From Pararhizobium qamdonense (GTDB lineage: Bacteria; Pseudomonadota; Alphaproteobacteria; Rhizobiales; Rhizobiaceae), in assembly GCF_029277445.1 (NCBI RefSeq), contig NZ_CP119567.1, positions 62,001-126,000 of the forward strand: a stretch of DNA of 64,000 bases, given 5' to 3'. The number at the start of each line of letters is the position of its first letter. The first letter of the stretch is position 1. The position numbers and the translations under genes are program-made. Under the pieces are notes generated by a model. It saw only the letters and a program-made list of their open reading frames with translations, searched no databases and was not told the DNA's origin. Below, piece after piece: positions 19,276-28,031 of the stretch.

Positions 19276-20043
19276 ATGACAGAACCATCAAAACGTATTT
19301 CCATCGTTACCGGCGCCGGGATCGGCATCGGGCAAGCGACGGCCAAGGCTCTTGGCGCACGCGGCGACCACGTCGTCGTCACCGATATTCTTGAAGACAA
19401 GGGAACGGAGACCGCGCAGGCCATCGTGGCCGCTGGCGGCTCTGCCGAGTTCAAGCTTTACGATGTGCGCTCGACCGAGGCGACGAATGCCCTGGTTGCG
19501 GATATCGAAAACCGCCATGGCGGCATCGACGTGATCGTCGCCAATGCCGGAATCGCGCACCGCACGCCTCTCGCTGATCTCACCGACGAAAAGTGGGACC
19601 TGACCTTCGACATCGACCTCAAAGGTATTTTCCGGCTGGTTCGGGCCGCAGCACCCGGCATGCGGGCGCGCAAATCCGGCAGCATTGTCGCGCTCTCGTC
19701 AATCATGGGCATTGCCTATGGCTGGGACGAACATGTGCATTATTCCGCCGCCAAATCCGGCGTCATCGGCCTGGTGCGGGGTCTCGCCGTAGAGCTCGCC
19801 CGCGACGGTGTACGGGTGAACGGCATCGCGCCGGGATATATCCGCACGGCGCAGCTGCTGTCGGAAGAAAATTCGCTGGGTCCGGCGGGCGCTGAAAAAG
19901 CCGCCGAATTCATCCCGATGGGGCGGCTCGGCACGCCAGAGGATATCGCTGACGTCATCGCGTTTCTGGCGTCGAATGGCGCGAGATACATGACCGGCCA
20001 GGTGCTGGTCGTGGATGGAGGCCTCCTCGTGGGGCGCTACTGA
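19276..20043 (+). CDS. Short-chain dehydrogenase/reductase
   Basis: 255-residue classical SDR. TGAGIGIG cofactor loop, NAGIAH, catalytic Ser in ALSSIMG, HYSAAKSG as YxxxK, and the usual end TGQVLVVDGG. An Asp after the second strand (VVTDILED) suggests NAD(H) preference. It follows another SDR in the same operon; the two may form a heteromeric pair or act on successive intermediates. Substrate unknown. Confidence 0.86.
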   Translation: MTEPSKRISIVTGAGIGIGQATAKALGARGDHVVVTDILEDKGTETAQAIVAAGGSAEFKLYDVRSTEATNALVADIENRHGGIDVIVANAGIAHRTPLADLTDEKWDLTFDIDLKGIFRLVRAAAPGMRARKSGSIVALSSIMGIAYGWDEHVHYSAAKSGVIGLVRGLAVELARDGVRVNGIAPGYIRTAQLLSEENSLGPAGAEKAAEFIPMGRLGTPEDIADVIAFLASNGARYMTGQVLVVDGGLLVGRY

Positions 20044-20051
20044 ACCGTCTG

Positions 20052-20085
20052 GGCCGCACGGCGGGCGCTACCGCCGCCTGCGGCC
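20052..20085. other. GC-rich stem-loop upstream of the binding-protein gene
   Basis: GGCCGCA pairs with TGCGGCC and the inner GGCGG with CCGCC, with one bulged C. It lies between the second SDR and the periplasmic binding-protein gene and may tune relative expression of the highly needed binding protein. Confidence 0.45.
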
Positions 20086-20153
20086 TGCGGAGACTGAAGA
20101 ATGAGCCGCGATCAAACGGGGTTCGGGGAACAACAATCAACTGGAGAAGAGAC

Positions 20154-21386
20154 ATGTCCAACATGGAAATCAATCGCCGCTCCCTTCTGAAGCGGTCCGC
20201 AGGCATGATGGCGCTCGCCATGGGCGGCGGCACGCACCTTCTGTCGTCTCGTGCAGCCTATGCCCAGGCTGCCGATCTTGCCAGCCAGAGCCTGCGCACC
20301 ATCGGTCTTTCGGTGACCGTACAGGAGCGTATTCTGGAAGAGTTCAAGAAGGCGTCGGGCGTCGGCAGCACGTCCGGCACGGCCGCGACCTTCCCGGATG
20401 CGCAGACCAAGATCCTGTCCGGCTCGAAGGATTACGATTGCTGGGAAATCATCGCCGAGCGCCTGCCGTCGATCGTCATGACCGACAATGTCGAGGTCAT
20501 CCCGGCCGCATCGTTGAAGAACTGGGCCAACATCCGCGAAGTCTTCACCAAGCCGAGCGACAAGTGGGATGCCAAGGCGCAGATCACCGGCCAGATCTGG
20601 GCAGACGAGGCGCAGACCACGCTCAACATGGTGCCTGCCGTCTATAACTACGATTCGATCGGTTACAATCCCGACGTGGTCAGCGCCGAAGAAGCCAATA
20701 CATGGGCTGCGATCTTCGACCCGAAGTGGAAGGGCAAGTCCGGCCTCAACACCGATCCGCTGATCGCCTTCGGTCAGGCCATCATGGCCATGAACACGCT
20801 CGGTCTCTCCGACGTGAAAAACCCCGGAAACGCGACAGCTGCGGAAATCGACGAGGCTGCAGCCTTCCTGATTTCCAAGAAGAAGGAAGGCCAGTTCCGC
20901 GCTCTCTGGGGTGATTTCGGCGAACTGGTCAACCTCATGGCGTCGGGCGAAATGGTCGTCTGCGATGCTTGGCAGCCAGCTGTCATGGCCGTCAAGGCGC
21001 AGGGCAAGCCTTGCAAATATGCCGTCCCGAAGGAAGGCTATCGCGGCTGGGCGATCGGCCCGACCATGATCGCCGGTACGGCCAACCGCGAAGCCGTCAT
21101 CGCCTATGCCGACTATTGGCTCTCTGGCGAACCGGGGATCGCCGTTTCCGAACAGGGCTATTACTCGCCTTCGACCAACATCAAGGATGTCATGGCGCCG
21201 GAAAAATATGCCTTCTGGTATGAGGGCAAGCCTTGGGCCGGCGCCGAGGAGCGCGGCATCAAGGAAGGCGATCTGCGCGATGGCGGCTCGCTCGAAGAGC
21301 GCGCGGCCAATGTCGCCTACTGGCATCAGTGGCCGGATGAATACGACCATCTCATCCAGAAATGGGACGAATTCCTGAGCGCATAA
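20154..21386 (+). CDS. ABC transporter periplasmic binding protein, Tat-type signal
   Basis: 410 residues of the PotD/extracellular solute-binding type. The N-terminus has a twin-arginine signal (NRRSLLKR, Arg8-Arg9), a hydrophobic core and an AYAQA cleavage region, so export by Tat is likely. It supplies substrate to the permeases at 16775-18522. A paralogue without any signal peptide is encoded at 25195. Substrate unknown. Confidence 0.87.
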   Translation: MSNMEINRRSLLKRSAGMMALAMGGGTHLLSSRAAYAQAADLASQSLRTIGLSVTVQERILEEFKKASGVGSTSGTAATFPDAQTKILSGSKDYDCWEIIAERLPSIVMTDNVEVIPAASLKNWANIREVFTKPSDKWDAKAQITGQIWADEAQTTLNMVPAVYNYDSIGYNPDVVSAEEANTWAAIFDPKWKGKSGLNTDPLIAFGQAIMAMNTLGLSDVKNPGNATAAEIDEAAAFLISKKKEGQFRALWGDFGELVNLMASGEMVVCDAWQPAVMAVKAQGKPCKYAVPKEGYRGWAIGPTMIAGTANREAVIAYADYWLSGEPGIAVSEQGYYSPSTNIKDVMAPEKYAFWYEGKPWAGAEERGIKEGDLRDGGSLEERAANVAYWHQWPDEYDHLIQKWDEFLSA

Positions 21387-21391
21387 CCTCT

Positions 21392-21505
21392 ACCTCCCCC
21401 TTGAGGGGGGAGGTCGCGCGAACGCGCGGGTTAGGGTGATCTTTTGGTTTTCTCGAAAGTCACCCCACCCGGCATTGCATCCAGCCCTTCCCGTAAAGGG
21501 AAGGG
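21392..21505. repeat. Intergenic palindromic repeat element (rhizobial REP-like)
   Basis: Two strong hairpins lie between the binding protein and the second ATPase. One is ACCTCCCCC/GGGGGAGGT at 21392-21414; the other is CCCTTCCC/GGGAAGGG at 21485-21505. A TCGCGCGAACGCGCG palindrome also lies within. Such GC-rich mosaic palindromes are common between genes in Rhizobiaceae; a related one is at 23592-23735. Confidence 0.6.
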
Positions 21506-21547
21506 TCACAATCTGACGCATTCCTTATCCTGTCCGGAGCGACACTC

Positions 21548-22657
21548 ATGATCTACGACCTCGAACTCATCAATGTCGGCAAGGTTTACGACAACGGGAC
21601 ACCGGCGGTCATTGATTTCAATCTGTCCGTCACCAAGGGCGAGTTCATCGCGTTTCTGGGACCATCCGGCTGCGGCAAGACGACGACGCTGAGGATGATC
21701 GCCGGATTTGAAGGCATTTCCTCCGGCGACATGATGATCAAGGGCGTGCGGATGAACGATGTGCCGCCGCAGGGGCGGCCAACGTCGATGATTTTCCAGA
21801 GCTACGCCCTGTTCCCGCATATGACCGTGCGCCGCAATGTCGGCTATGGCCTTGAGGTCAAGGGCATGGCGAAAAGCGAGCGCGACGCCAAGGTTGACCG
21901 GATCCTCGCCACGCTCGGGCTGGAGGATATTGCCGAGCGCAAGCCGGACAAGCTGTCCGGCGGTCAGCGCCAGCGCATCGCGCTTGCCCGCGGCCTCGTG
22001 GTCGAACCAGATATTCTTCTTCTCGACGAGCCGCTGGGCGCGCTTGACGCCAATCTGCGCAAGGCGATCCAGAACGAGCTGAAACTGCTGCAAAAGACTT
22101 TGGGCATCACCTTCATCTTCGTCACCCATGCCCAGTCGGAAGCGCTGGCATTGTCCGACCGTATCGTCGTTATGAACCAGGGCCGCATCGAACAGATCAG
22201 CCCGCCGCATCAGCTCTATACCCGCCCGAACACGCCGTTCGTCGCGCAGTTCATCGGCCGCAACACGATCTTCCAGGGTGAAGTGCAGGGTGCGGAGGGC
22301 GACAATATCGCCGTGTCCACGCCTGTGGGCATGTTGTCTGGGCGCGCCAATGGCGCCGTGCCTGGCAAGACGAAGGTCAATCTGGTCATCCCCGCAGAGG
22401 CCATGGAAGTGCATGCGGCAGACGCTGGCCTGCGCGAGCGTCTCGTCGGCAATATCGGCGGCAATGTCGTCGATGCTCGGATCGAGCGGTTCGATGTGGT
22501 TGGTCACATCTCGCATCTGACAGCCAGCCTGCCGGATGGCCGCGCGGTCTCGCTCGAGGCGCATATCGATAAATATCAGCCAGAGGCCTTTCCCGTCGGG
22601 TCCGGCGTTCTTCTGTCGTGGAACCCGGCGCTAGCGACCGTCATTCCCGTTCACTGA
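21548..22657 (+). CDS. ABC transporter ATPase, PotA type, consensus H-loop
   Basis: 369 residues. Walker [10 protein letters not shown], signature [14 protein letters not shown], Walker [13 protein letters not shown] and the switch histidine in FVTHAQSEA are all present, followed by a TOBE-like C-terminal domain. It is the complete-site partner of the degenerate ATPase at 15656 and lies in the same operon. It is possible that the two pair as a heterodimer, or that each serves a different permease set. Confidence 0.88.
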   Translation: MIYDLELINVGKVYDNGTPAVIDFNLSVTKGEFIAFLGPSGCGKTTTLRMIAGFEGISSGDMMIKGVRMNDVPPQGRPTSMIFQSYALFPHMTVRRNVGYGLEVKGMAKSERDAKVDRILATLGLEDIAERKPDKLSGGQRQRIALARGLVVEPDILLLDEPLGALDANLRKAIQNELKLLQKTLGITFIFVTHAQSEALALSDRIVVMNQGRIEQISPPHQLYTRPNTPFVAQFIGRNTIFQGEVQGAEGDNIAVSTPVGMLSGRANGAVPGKTKVNLVIPAEAMEVHAADAGLRERLVGNIGGNVVDARIERFDVVGHISHLTASLPDGRAVSLEAHIDKYQPEAFPVGSGVLLSWNPALATVIPVH

Positions 22658-22695
22658 GACGACTTTTCAAACAAGAAACCACAAGGAGACATACC

Positions 22696-23577
22696 ATGGC
22701 GAAGGAAATCTTTTGCAGTTTCGGCGTCGACGTCGATGCCGTTGCAGGCTGGCTCGGCTCTTACGGTGGCGAGGATTCGCCTGATGATATTTCGCGCGGT
22801 CTTTTTGCCGGCGAAGTTGGCAGCCCGCGTCTCCTGAAGTTGTTCGACCGCTTCGGCATCAAGACGACATGGTTCATTCCCGGCCACTCGATCGAGACAT
22901 TTCCCGAGCAGATGCAGGCTGTGGCCGATGCGGGCCACGAGATCGGCATTCACGGCTATACGCATGAAAACCCGATCGCGATGACGCGCGAGCAGGAAAC
23001 CGAGATCCTCGACAAGTGCATCGATCTCGTCACCAAGCTCTCCGGCAAGCGGCCCACCGGGTATGTTGCGCCATGGTGGGAGTTTTCAAACGTCACCAAT
23101 GAGTTGCTGCTCGAGCGTGGCATCAAGTACGACCATTCGCTGATGCACAACGATTTCACGCCCTATTACGTGCGGGTCGGCGACAGCTGGACCAAGATCG
23201 ACTATTCCAAGAAGCCGTCCGATTGGATGGTGCCCTTGAAGCGTGGCCAGGAAACCGATCTCATCGAAATTCCGGCATCCTGGTATCTCGACGACCTGCC
23301 GCCGATGATGTTCATCAAGAAAGCCCCGAACAGCCACGGTTTCGTCAATCCGCATGATATCGAACAGATGTGGCGCGACCAGTTCGACTGGGTCTACCGC
23401 GAAATGGATTACGCTGTTTTCCCGATCACCATCCACCCGGACGTGGCCGGCCGGCCGCAGGTGCTGATGATGCTGGAACGGCTGTTTGCCCATATGAGCA
23501 AGCATCCGGGCGTGAAGTTCGTCACCATGAACGAAATCGCCGATGATTTTGCCAAGCGCTTTCCGCGCAAGAAGTAG
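22696..23577 (+). CDS. CE4/NodB-type hydrolase, imidase-like (polysaccharide deacetylase fold)
   Basis: 293 residues of the NodB-homology family, in the branch with PuuE-like and PgdA-like proteins. The metal ligands are Asp12/Asp14 (GVDVDA) and His86/His90 in IHGYTHENP; the fold's later motifs APWWEFS and TIHPDV are also visible. Members of this branch include bacterial cyclic imide hydrolases and N-acyl hydrolases acting on small molecules. There is no signal peptide, so it is cytoplasmic and unlikely to act on peptidoglycan. An AAGGAG precedes the ATG. The operon with an importer and a nearby amidase supports an imide or amide substrate. Confidence 0.8.
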   Translation: MAKEIFCSFGVDVDAVAGWLGSYGGEDSPDDISRGLFAGEVGSPRLLKLFDRFGIKTTWFIPGHSIETFPEQMQAVADAGHEIGIHGYTHENPIAMTREQETEILDKCIDLVTKLSGKRPTGYVAPWWEFSNVTNELLLERGIKYDHSLMHNDFTPYYVRVGDSWTKIDYSKKPSDWMVPLKRGQETDLIEIPASWYLDDLPPMMFIKKAPNSHGFVNPHDIEQMWRDQFDWVYREMDYAVFPITIHPDVAGRPQVLMMLERLFAHMSKHPGVKFVTMNEIADDFAKRFPRKK

Positions 23578-23591
23578 GGCGGTTTGAGATA

Positions 23592-23735
23592 AAAAACCCC
23601 CTCTGGCCTGTCGGCCATCTCCCCCACAAGGGGGGAGAGGATCCGGGGTTGGCTCTCCGTCCTATAAACGTGTTTAAACGCGTTGAGGGTGCGGCAGATT
23701 CAGCCCCTCCCCTTGTGGGGAGGGGTTGGGGAGGG
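23592..23735. repeat. Intergenic palindromic repeat element (rhizobial REP-like)
   Basis: Stretch of C-rich and G-rich inverted segments: CTCCCCCACAAGGGGGGAG near 23618 and CCCCTCCCCTTGTGGGGAGGGG near 23703, with a GGCCTGTCGGCC palindrome. It separates the imidase gene from the small CxxC protein gene and may end or process the upstream transcript. Related in style to the element at 21392-21505. Confidence 0.6.
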
Positions 23736-23799
23736 GTTTTTTTCTACTACGATGTTTTAGTCGCTCGGTTTGTAGCAAACCCAGGTTCGGAGAGAGATC

Positions 23800-24135
23800 A
23801 TGTGCTCGCTTTGCGGGGTTCTCGGAGGCAATGAACACTGGGCCGATGCGGTGGCGCGGCCGGGTGTTTTCACGCGCAATGTCGAGAGGATCGACCGGCG
23901 GCGTGAGCGCGCCAACCGGGTGCGGGTGGCCAACCGCGTGCTTTCAGGTTTCGGCATGACGTTGTCGGACTGGCAGGGGGCATCCTTCGTGCTGTCGACA
24001 CGCACCGGCAAGAGCGAGATCATCGAAGATCTCGGCCACCTCTGGCCGGCGGCCGAGCGGCTGTCGGGCCGGGATTGCGATCCGTTGAACATTCAGATCA
24101 TCGAGCGGATGGAGGCGGCGCGCGATGGCGGATAG
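23800..24135 (+). CDS. Small conserved hypothetical protein with N-terminal CxxC
   Basis: 111 residues, opening MCSLCGVLGGNEHWAD: a CxxC at residues 2-5 and a His at 13. The middle is rich in Arg (ERIDRRRERANRVRVANRVL), and the C-terminal part is amphipathic. No known family could be named. It has a GGAGAG ribosome binding site and overlaps the CobW-type GTPase by 11 bp, so the pair is probably co-translated. Metal binding by the N-terminal cysteines, with delivery by the GTPase, is a hypothesis. Confidence 0.75.
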   Translation: MCSLCGVLGGNEHWADAVARPGVFTRNVERIDRRRERANRVRVANRVLSGFGMTLSDWQGASFVLSTRTGKSEIIEDLGHLWPAAERLSGRDCDPLNIQIIERMEAARDGG

Positions 24136-25195
24136 CCCGGCCTTTACCCCCGTCAACCTGCTCACCGGCTTCCTTGGCTCGGGCAAGACGACGCTCTTGA
24201 AGCGGCTTTTGACCGATCCCGCTTTGGCAGACACAGCCGTTCTCATCAACGAGTTCGGCGAAGTCGGCCTTGATCATTATCTGCTCGAGCGGATCGACGA
24301 GACGATGATCCTGCTGCAATCAGGATGCCTGTGCTGCACGGTTCGCGGCGAGCTGGCCGACGCGCTGCGCGATCTGCATTCCAAGCGCGAGCGCGGGTTG
24401 GTTCCGAATTTCAAACGCGTGGTGATCGAAAGCACCGGCCTTGCCGATCCCTTTCCGGTTTTATCGACGCTCAAGGCAGACCCCGTGCTGCGGCATCATT
24501 TCAGGCCGGGAAATGTGATCGCAACCGTCGATGCGGTCAACGGCATGCGCCAGCTCGATACCTATATCGAATCCAACCGGCAGGTGGCGATCGCCGACCG
24601 GCTGGTGCTGACAAAGACGGATATTGCACACGAAGCCGGGTTGGCGCTGCTTTTGGAACGCCTGCGCCGCATCAACCCCGATGCGGCTCTGCTGTCGGCC
24701 GCCGATGAGGTGCTTGATATCGCCGGTCTGTTTGACGAGACGCAGTCCACGCGCGGCAGTCTTGCCCAGTCGCCAAGCGGATTTTATTGCGAAACGCCAG
24801 CCATGCTGGAAACGGCTGGTGGCGGCGTCCATCAGGCGGCGGTCACCTCTTTCGTCATGAGCGTCGAAGGTGCCATCGACTGGACGGCCTTCGGCGTCTG
24901 GCTGACCATGCTGCTGAACCGGCACGGCGAACGCGTGCTCAGGGTCAAGGGAATTCTCAATCTGGAAGGCGAGGCTCGCCCGGTGGCCATTCATGGCGTC
25001 CAGCATCTGGTGCACCCGCCCACCCATATGGAGGCTTGGCCGTCGGACGACCGGCGGTCGCATATCGTCTTTATTGTTGACGGACTCGATGCCAGTCTGC
25101 TGAAACGGTCTTTCGAGGCCTTTACCCTTGCAGGGCCGGTGCCGTCCATCACGGGCGGTGTGCGGGCCACACGACAGGACGTCCAGACCTCTTGA
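24125..25195 (+). CDS. CobW-type GTPase (G3E family metallochaperone)
   Basis: 356 residues. P-loop TGFLGSGKTTLL at the N-terminus, the family's metal-binding CxCC motif in SGCLCCTVRGEL near residue 64, the ESTGLADP switch region and the base-recognition motif TKTD. A CobW_C-like domain forms the last third. Such proteins deliver metals (Zn, Co, others) to client enzymes. The metal-dependent CE4 hydrolase upstream is a possible client. It shares TGATG with the next gene. Confidence 0.88.
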   Translation: MADSPAFTPVNLLTGFLGSGKTTLLKRLLTDPALADTAVLINEFGEVGLDHYLLERIDETMILLQSGCLCCTVRGELADALRDLHSKRERGLVPNFKRVVIESTGLADPFPVLSTLKADPVLRHHFRPGNVIATVDAVNGMRQLDTYIESNRQVAIADRLVLTKTDIAHEAGLALLLERLRRINPDAALLSAADEVLDIAGLFDETQSTRGSLAQSPSGFYCETPAMLETAGGGVHQAAVTSFVMSVEGAIDWTAFGVWLTMLLNRHGERVLRVKGILNLEGEARPVAIHGVQHLVHPPTHMEAWPSDDRRSHIVFIVDGLDASLLKRSFEAFTLAGPVPSITGGVRATRQDVQTS

Positions 25196-26415
25196 TGAAC
25201 AAGCATCAGCCAGCACCACAGACACCCGCCACGCCTGCACTCCATCTTCAAGGCCGGCCGAAACTGCGCGTGCTGGGTACCGCGATTTCCCTTCTGGAGG
25301 AATTGCGTCTGCGGGCCGAGCAGGATCTCGGCATTGACGTGACTTTCGACAATAACGACTTTCTCACGACGCAGCACAAGGCGGCACAGGAGCCGGGCAG
25401 CTACGACATCTACGATCAGTGTTTTCACAATCTCGATATCGTCTGGTACTGGCGCGCCGTACAGCCGATCAGCACGGAGCGGATCACGCTGTGGTCCGAG
25501 ATCAACGATCTGACCAAGACCGGGCATATCGGACCGAACGCGCGGCTGGGGCAGGGCGATGTGCCGGCCAAGAAGCTGTTCGTTCAGCCCAATCTTGCGC
25601 TCGGCGATACACCGTCGCATCGCATTTCGATGCTGCCGACCACGCATAATTTCGACAGTTTCGCCTATCGCACCGATGTCGTGAAGCAGCCGGTGGAGAT
25701 GAATTCCTGGGCATCGCTGCTGAACGAGAAATGGGCGGGCCGCGTTTCTCTGGTGGATGAGCCCGCCATTGGCATTTTCGATGCGGCGCTCGCAGCCCAA
25801 GCGGCCGGGCTGATGTCGTTCGACAATATCGGCAATATGAGCGTGGCGGAGATCGACCGGCTGATCGACCTGCTGGAAACCCGCAAGAAGGATGGCTTCT
25901 TCCGGGGTTTCTGGCGGACGGCGGAAGATGCCGCGCGGTTGATGGTGACGGGCGAAACCGATGTGCAAAGCATGTGGTCGACCGGGATCAATATTCTCAA
26001 CGGGCAGGGCATTCCCGTTGAGCAGGCCGTCCCTGTCGAAGGCTATCGCGCCTGGCATGGCGGTCTTTGCCTGTCGAGGGATTTGAGCGGACGCGCACTC
26101 GATGTGGCCTATGACTATCTCAACTGGTGGATTTCCGGCTGGCCCGGCTCGGTCGTCGCCCGTCAGGGCTATTATATTTCGACCCCGCAGCGTTCCCGGC
26201 AGTTCATGACGCCGGCAGAATGGGATTACTGGTACGAAGGCTTGCCCGCCAAGACCGATCTTCCGGGGCCGGATGGATCGGTGCGGATCAGCAAGGGCAG
26301 CGTCAGGGCCGGCGGATCCTATTGGCAGAGAGCCAATTGCATCGCCGTGTGGAACACGACGATGGATGAACACAATTATCTGGTTCGCCGCTGGATGCAG
26401 CTCGTCGGACGATAG
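25195..26415 (+). CDS. Solute-binding-protein paralogue without signal peptide
   Basis: 406 residues with the PotD-like fold. It resembles the exported binding protein at 20154: both have the pattern GYY-S followed by a WYEG segment near the C-terminus, and a similar last helix. The N-terminus is MNKHQPAPQTPATPALHLQGRPKLRVLG, with no hydrophobic stretch, twin-arginine or lipobox, so it should stay in the cytoplasm unless the start is wrong. No in-frame upstream start is possible because the previous gene ends in TGATG here. It may bind the imported substrate inside the cell. Function unknown. Confidence 0.8.
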   Translation: MNKHQPAPQTPATPALHLQGRPKLRVLGTAISLLEELRLRAEQDLGIDVTFDNNDFLTTQHKAAQEPGSYDIYDQCFHNLDIVWYWRAVQPISTERITLWSEINDLTKTGHIGPNARLGQGDVPAKKLFVQPNLALGDTPSHRISMLPTTHNFDSFAYRTDVVKQPVEMNSWASLLNEKWAGRVSLVDEPAIGIFDAALAAQAAGLMSFDNIGNMSVAEIDRLIDLLETRKKDGFFRGFWRTAEDAARLMVTGETDVQSMWSTGINILNGQGIPVEQAVPVEGYRAWHGGLCLSRDLSGRALDVAYDYLNWWISGWPGSVVARQGYYISTPQRSRQFMTPAEWDYWYEGLPAKTDLPGPDGSVRISKGSVRAGGSYWQRANCIAVWNTTMDEHNYLVRRWMQLVGR

Positions 26416-26425
26416 AGAGGGAACG

Positions 26426-27787
26426 ATGGCTAAGAGCAACCGTGGAAAAACCATCGCCCAGCTTTCCGTGCTGATCCAGAGCGGTGTGCTCGATCCTGTC
26501 GCACTCGCTGAGGAAACATTTACGGCAATTCGTGCAAACGAGGATCAGTCGATCTTTGTCAGCCTTCTGGAAGAGCGCGCTCTGCAGGAAGCGTCGGCCT
26601 CATCGAAGCGGATCCGGGAGGGCCGGTCGCTTGGGTTGCTCGATGGCATTCCCGTTGCCTGGAAGGACCTTTTCGATATTGAGGGCATCGCAACGACAGC
26701 CGGATCGGCGATCTTGACAACGGCGGAACCAGCCATCCGCGACGCCGATGTGGTCCAAGCTCTTGCCGGCGCCGGCATGGTCAGCATCGGCCGGGTCAAT
26801 ATGAGCGAATTCGCCTTTTCCGGTCTGGGTATTAACCCGCATTACGGAACGCCTGAAAATCCGGCCTCCAAAGATGGCGCGCGGCTCCCTGGCGGTTCGT
26901 CGTCCGGCTCCGGCGTTGTGGTGGCCGCAGGGCTCGTGCCGGTCTCGATCGGCAGCGATACCGGAGGATCAGTGCGCATTCCCGCCGCCTTCAACGGTAT
27001 TGTGGGCTATAAGGCAACGCGCGGCCGCTATTCCATGCGCGGTGTTTATCCTCTGTCGAAAAGTCTCGATTCGCTCGGTCCGCTGTGCCGCACGGTGCAG
27101 GACGCCGTATGGATCGATGCGGCGATGCGCGGTCTGGGCGCGCCTGATATTCGCCGTGGCTCGGTTGAGGGCCTGTCGCTGGTCGTCCCCGAAACCATCG
27201 TTTTCGACGGTGCGGAAAAGGGCGTCATCTTAGCCTTTGAAGCGGCTTTGAAGCGGCTCGAAAAATCCGGCGCGAAAATCCGTCGGCAGGCTTTTCCGGC
27301 CTATGCCGAGATATTCGAGCTGATGGCAAAAAATGGTCCGATGGTGACCGCGGAAGCTTTTGCGATGCATCGGGAACGTCTGGTGGGACCGCAGGCCGAA
27401 GGCATGGACCCGCGTGTTGTGGCTCGCGCGCGGCTGGGTGAAAAGATCACCGTGACCGGATACATCGAAACACTTGCCGCTCGCGAGCGGCTGAAGGCGG
27501 AATTTGCATCCAGTATCGGACCGGGTGAACTGGTCGTGTCTCCAACCTTGCCGCATGTTGCGCCCTTGACTGCACCGCTTCTGACCGATGACGAGCTCTT
27601 CGTGAAAACCAACGCCCGGACGTTGCGCAACACTCTGATCGGCAATTTCCTCGATGGCTGCGGCGTCTCCATTCCCTGCGGCACCGGCGACGCCGGCATG
27701 CCCGTCGGCCTGTTGATATCCGGCCTGCCGGATGGTGACGAGCATCTGCTGTCAGCCGCTCTCGCCGCAGATGAGATCATACGATAG
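26426..27787 (+). CDS. Amidase (amidase-signature family)
   Basis: 453 residues. The catalytic triad of the family is visible: Lys80 in VAWKDLFD, cis-Ser at about 158 in GGSSSGSG, and nucleophile Ser182 in GSDTGGSVRIP. The amidase signature region is complete. It would hydrolyse an amide to acid and ammonia. Placed after an imidase-like hydrolase and importer, it could act as the half-amidase that completes cyclic imide breakdown. An AGAGAGGG ribosome binding site supports the ATG at 26426. Confidence 0.87.
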   Translation: MAKSNRGKTIAQLSVLIQSGVLDPVALAEETFTAIRANEDQSIFVSLLEERALQEASASSKRIREGRSLGLLDGIPVAWKDLFDIEGIATTAGSAILTTAEPAIRDADVVQALAGAGMVSIGRVNMSEFAFSGLGINPHYGTPENPASKDGARLPGGSSSGSGVVVAAGLVPVSIGSDTGGSVRIPAAFNGIVGYKATRGRYSMRGVYPLSKSLDSLGPLCRTVQDAVWIDAAMRGLGAPDIRRGSVEGLSLVVPETIVFDGAEKGVILAFEAALKRLEKSGAKIRRQAFPAYAEIFELMAKNGPMVTAEAFAMHRERLVGPQAEGMDPRVVARARLGEKITVTGYIETLAARERLKAEFASSIGPGELVVSPTLPHVAPLTAPLLTDDELFVKTNARTLRNTLIGNFLDGCGVSIPCGTGDAGMPVGLLISGLPDGDEHLLSAALAADEIIR

Positions 27788-28012
27788 CTGCAAAGCGCGA
27801 ACTGCACTTCGATTACCTTCATTGAAATTTTCATTGTCGCGATACCGACATCTGTCCCCTGCAGAACGATGAAGGTTTTGGCAGATTTATGACTTTTTTG
27901 GCAACTTATGATTGCTTTGGCTTAATATTTACTCAGCGGAAAAAATCACCTCCGCTGAACCGGCTGCTTTAACTGCATACCGCAATCTGGCACGGCCTTT
28001 GCTTTTTAACAT

Positions 28013-28031
28013 GTATGCAAGACTTACATAC
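28013..28031. promoter_or_regulatory. Candidate FCD regulator operator
   Basis: GTATG-N9-CATAC dyad that overlaps the first possible start codon (28015) and lies just upstream of the second (28045). The position would suit autoregulation. Low confidence: arms are only 5 bp. Confidence 0.35.

Noticed and set aside
20112..21350. Long minus-strand frame opposite the binding-protein gene
   Set aside because: Antisense to a binding protein with a clear signal peptide and fold; composition is Arg/Asp-rich with no family match. Similar long antisense frames at 58030-59310 and 4612-5688 were also dropped.
23592..23735. Possible CRISPR-like repeat
   Set aside because: Only two palindromic units, unequal length, no regular spacers. 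Fits REP-like intergenic elements.
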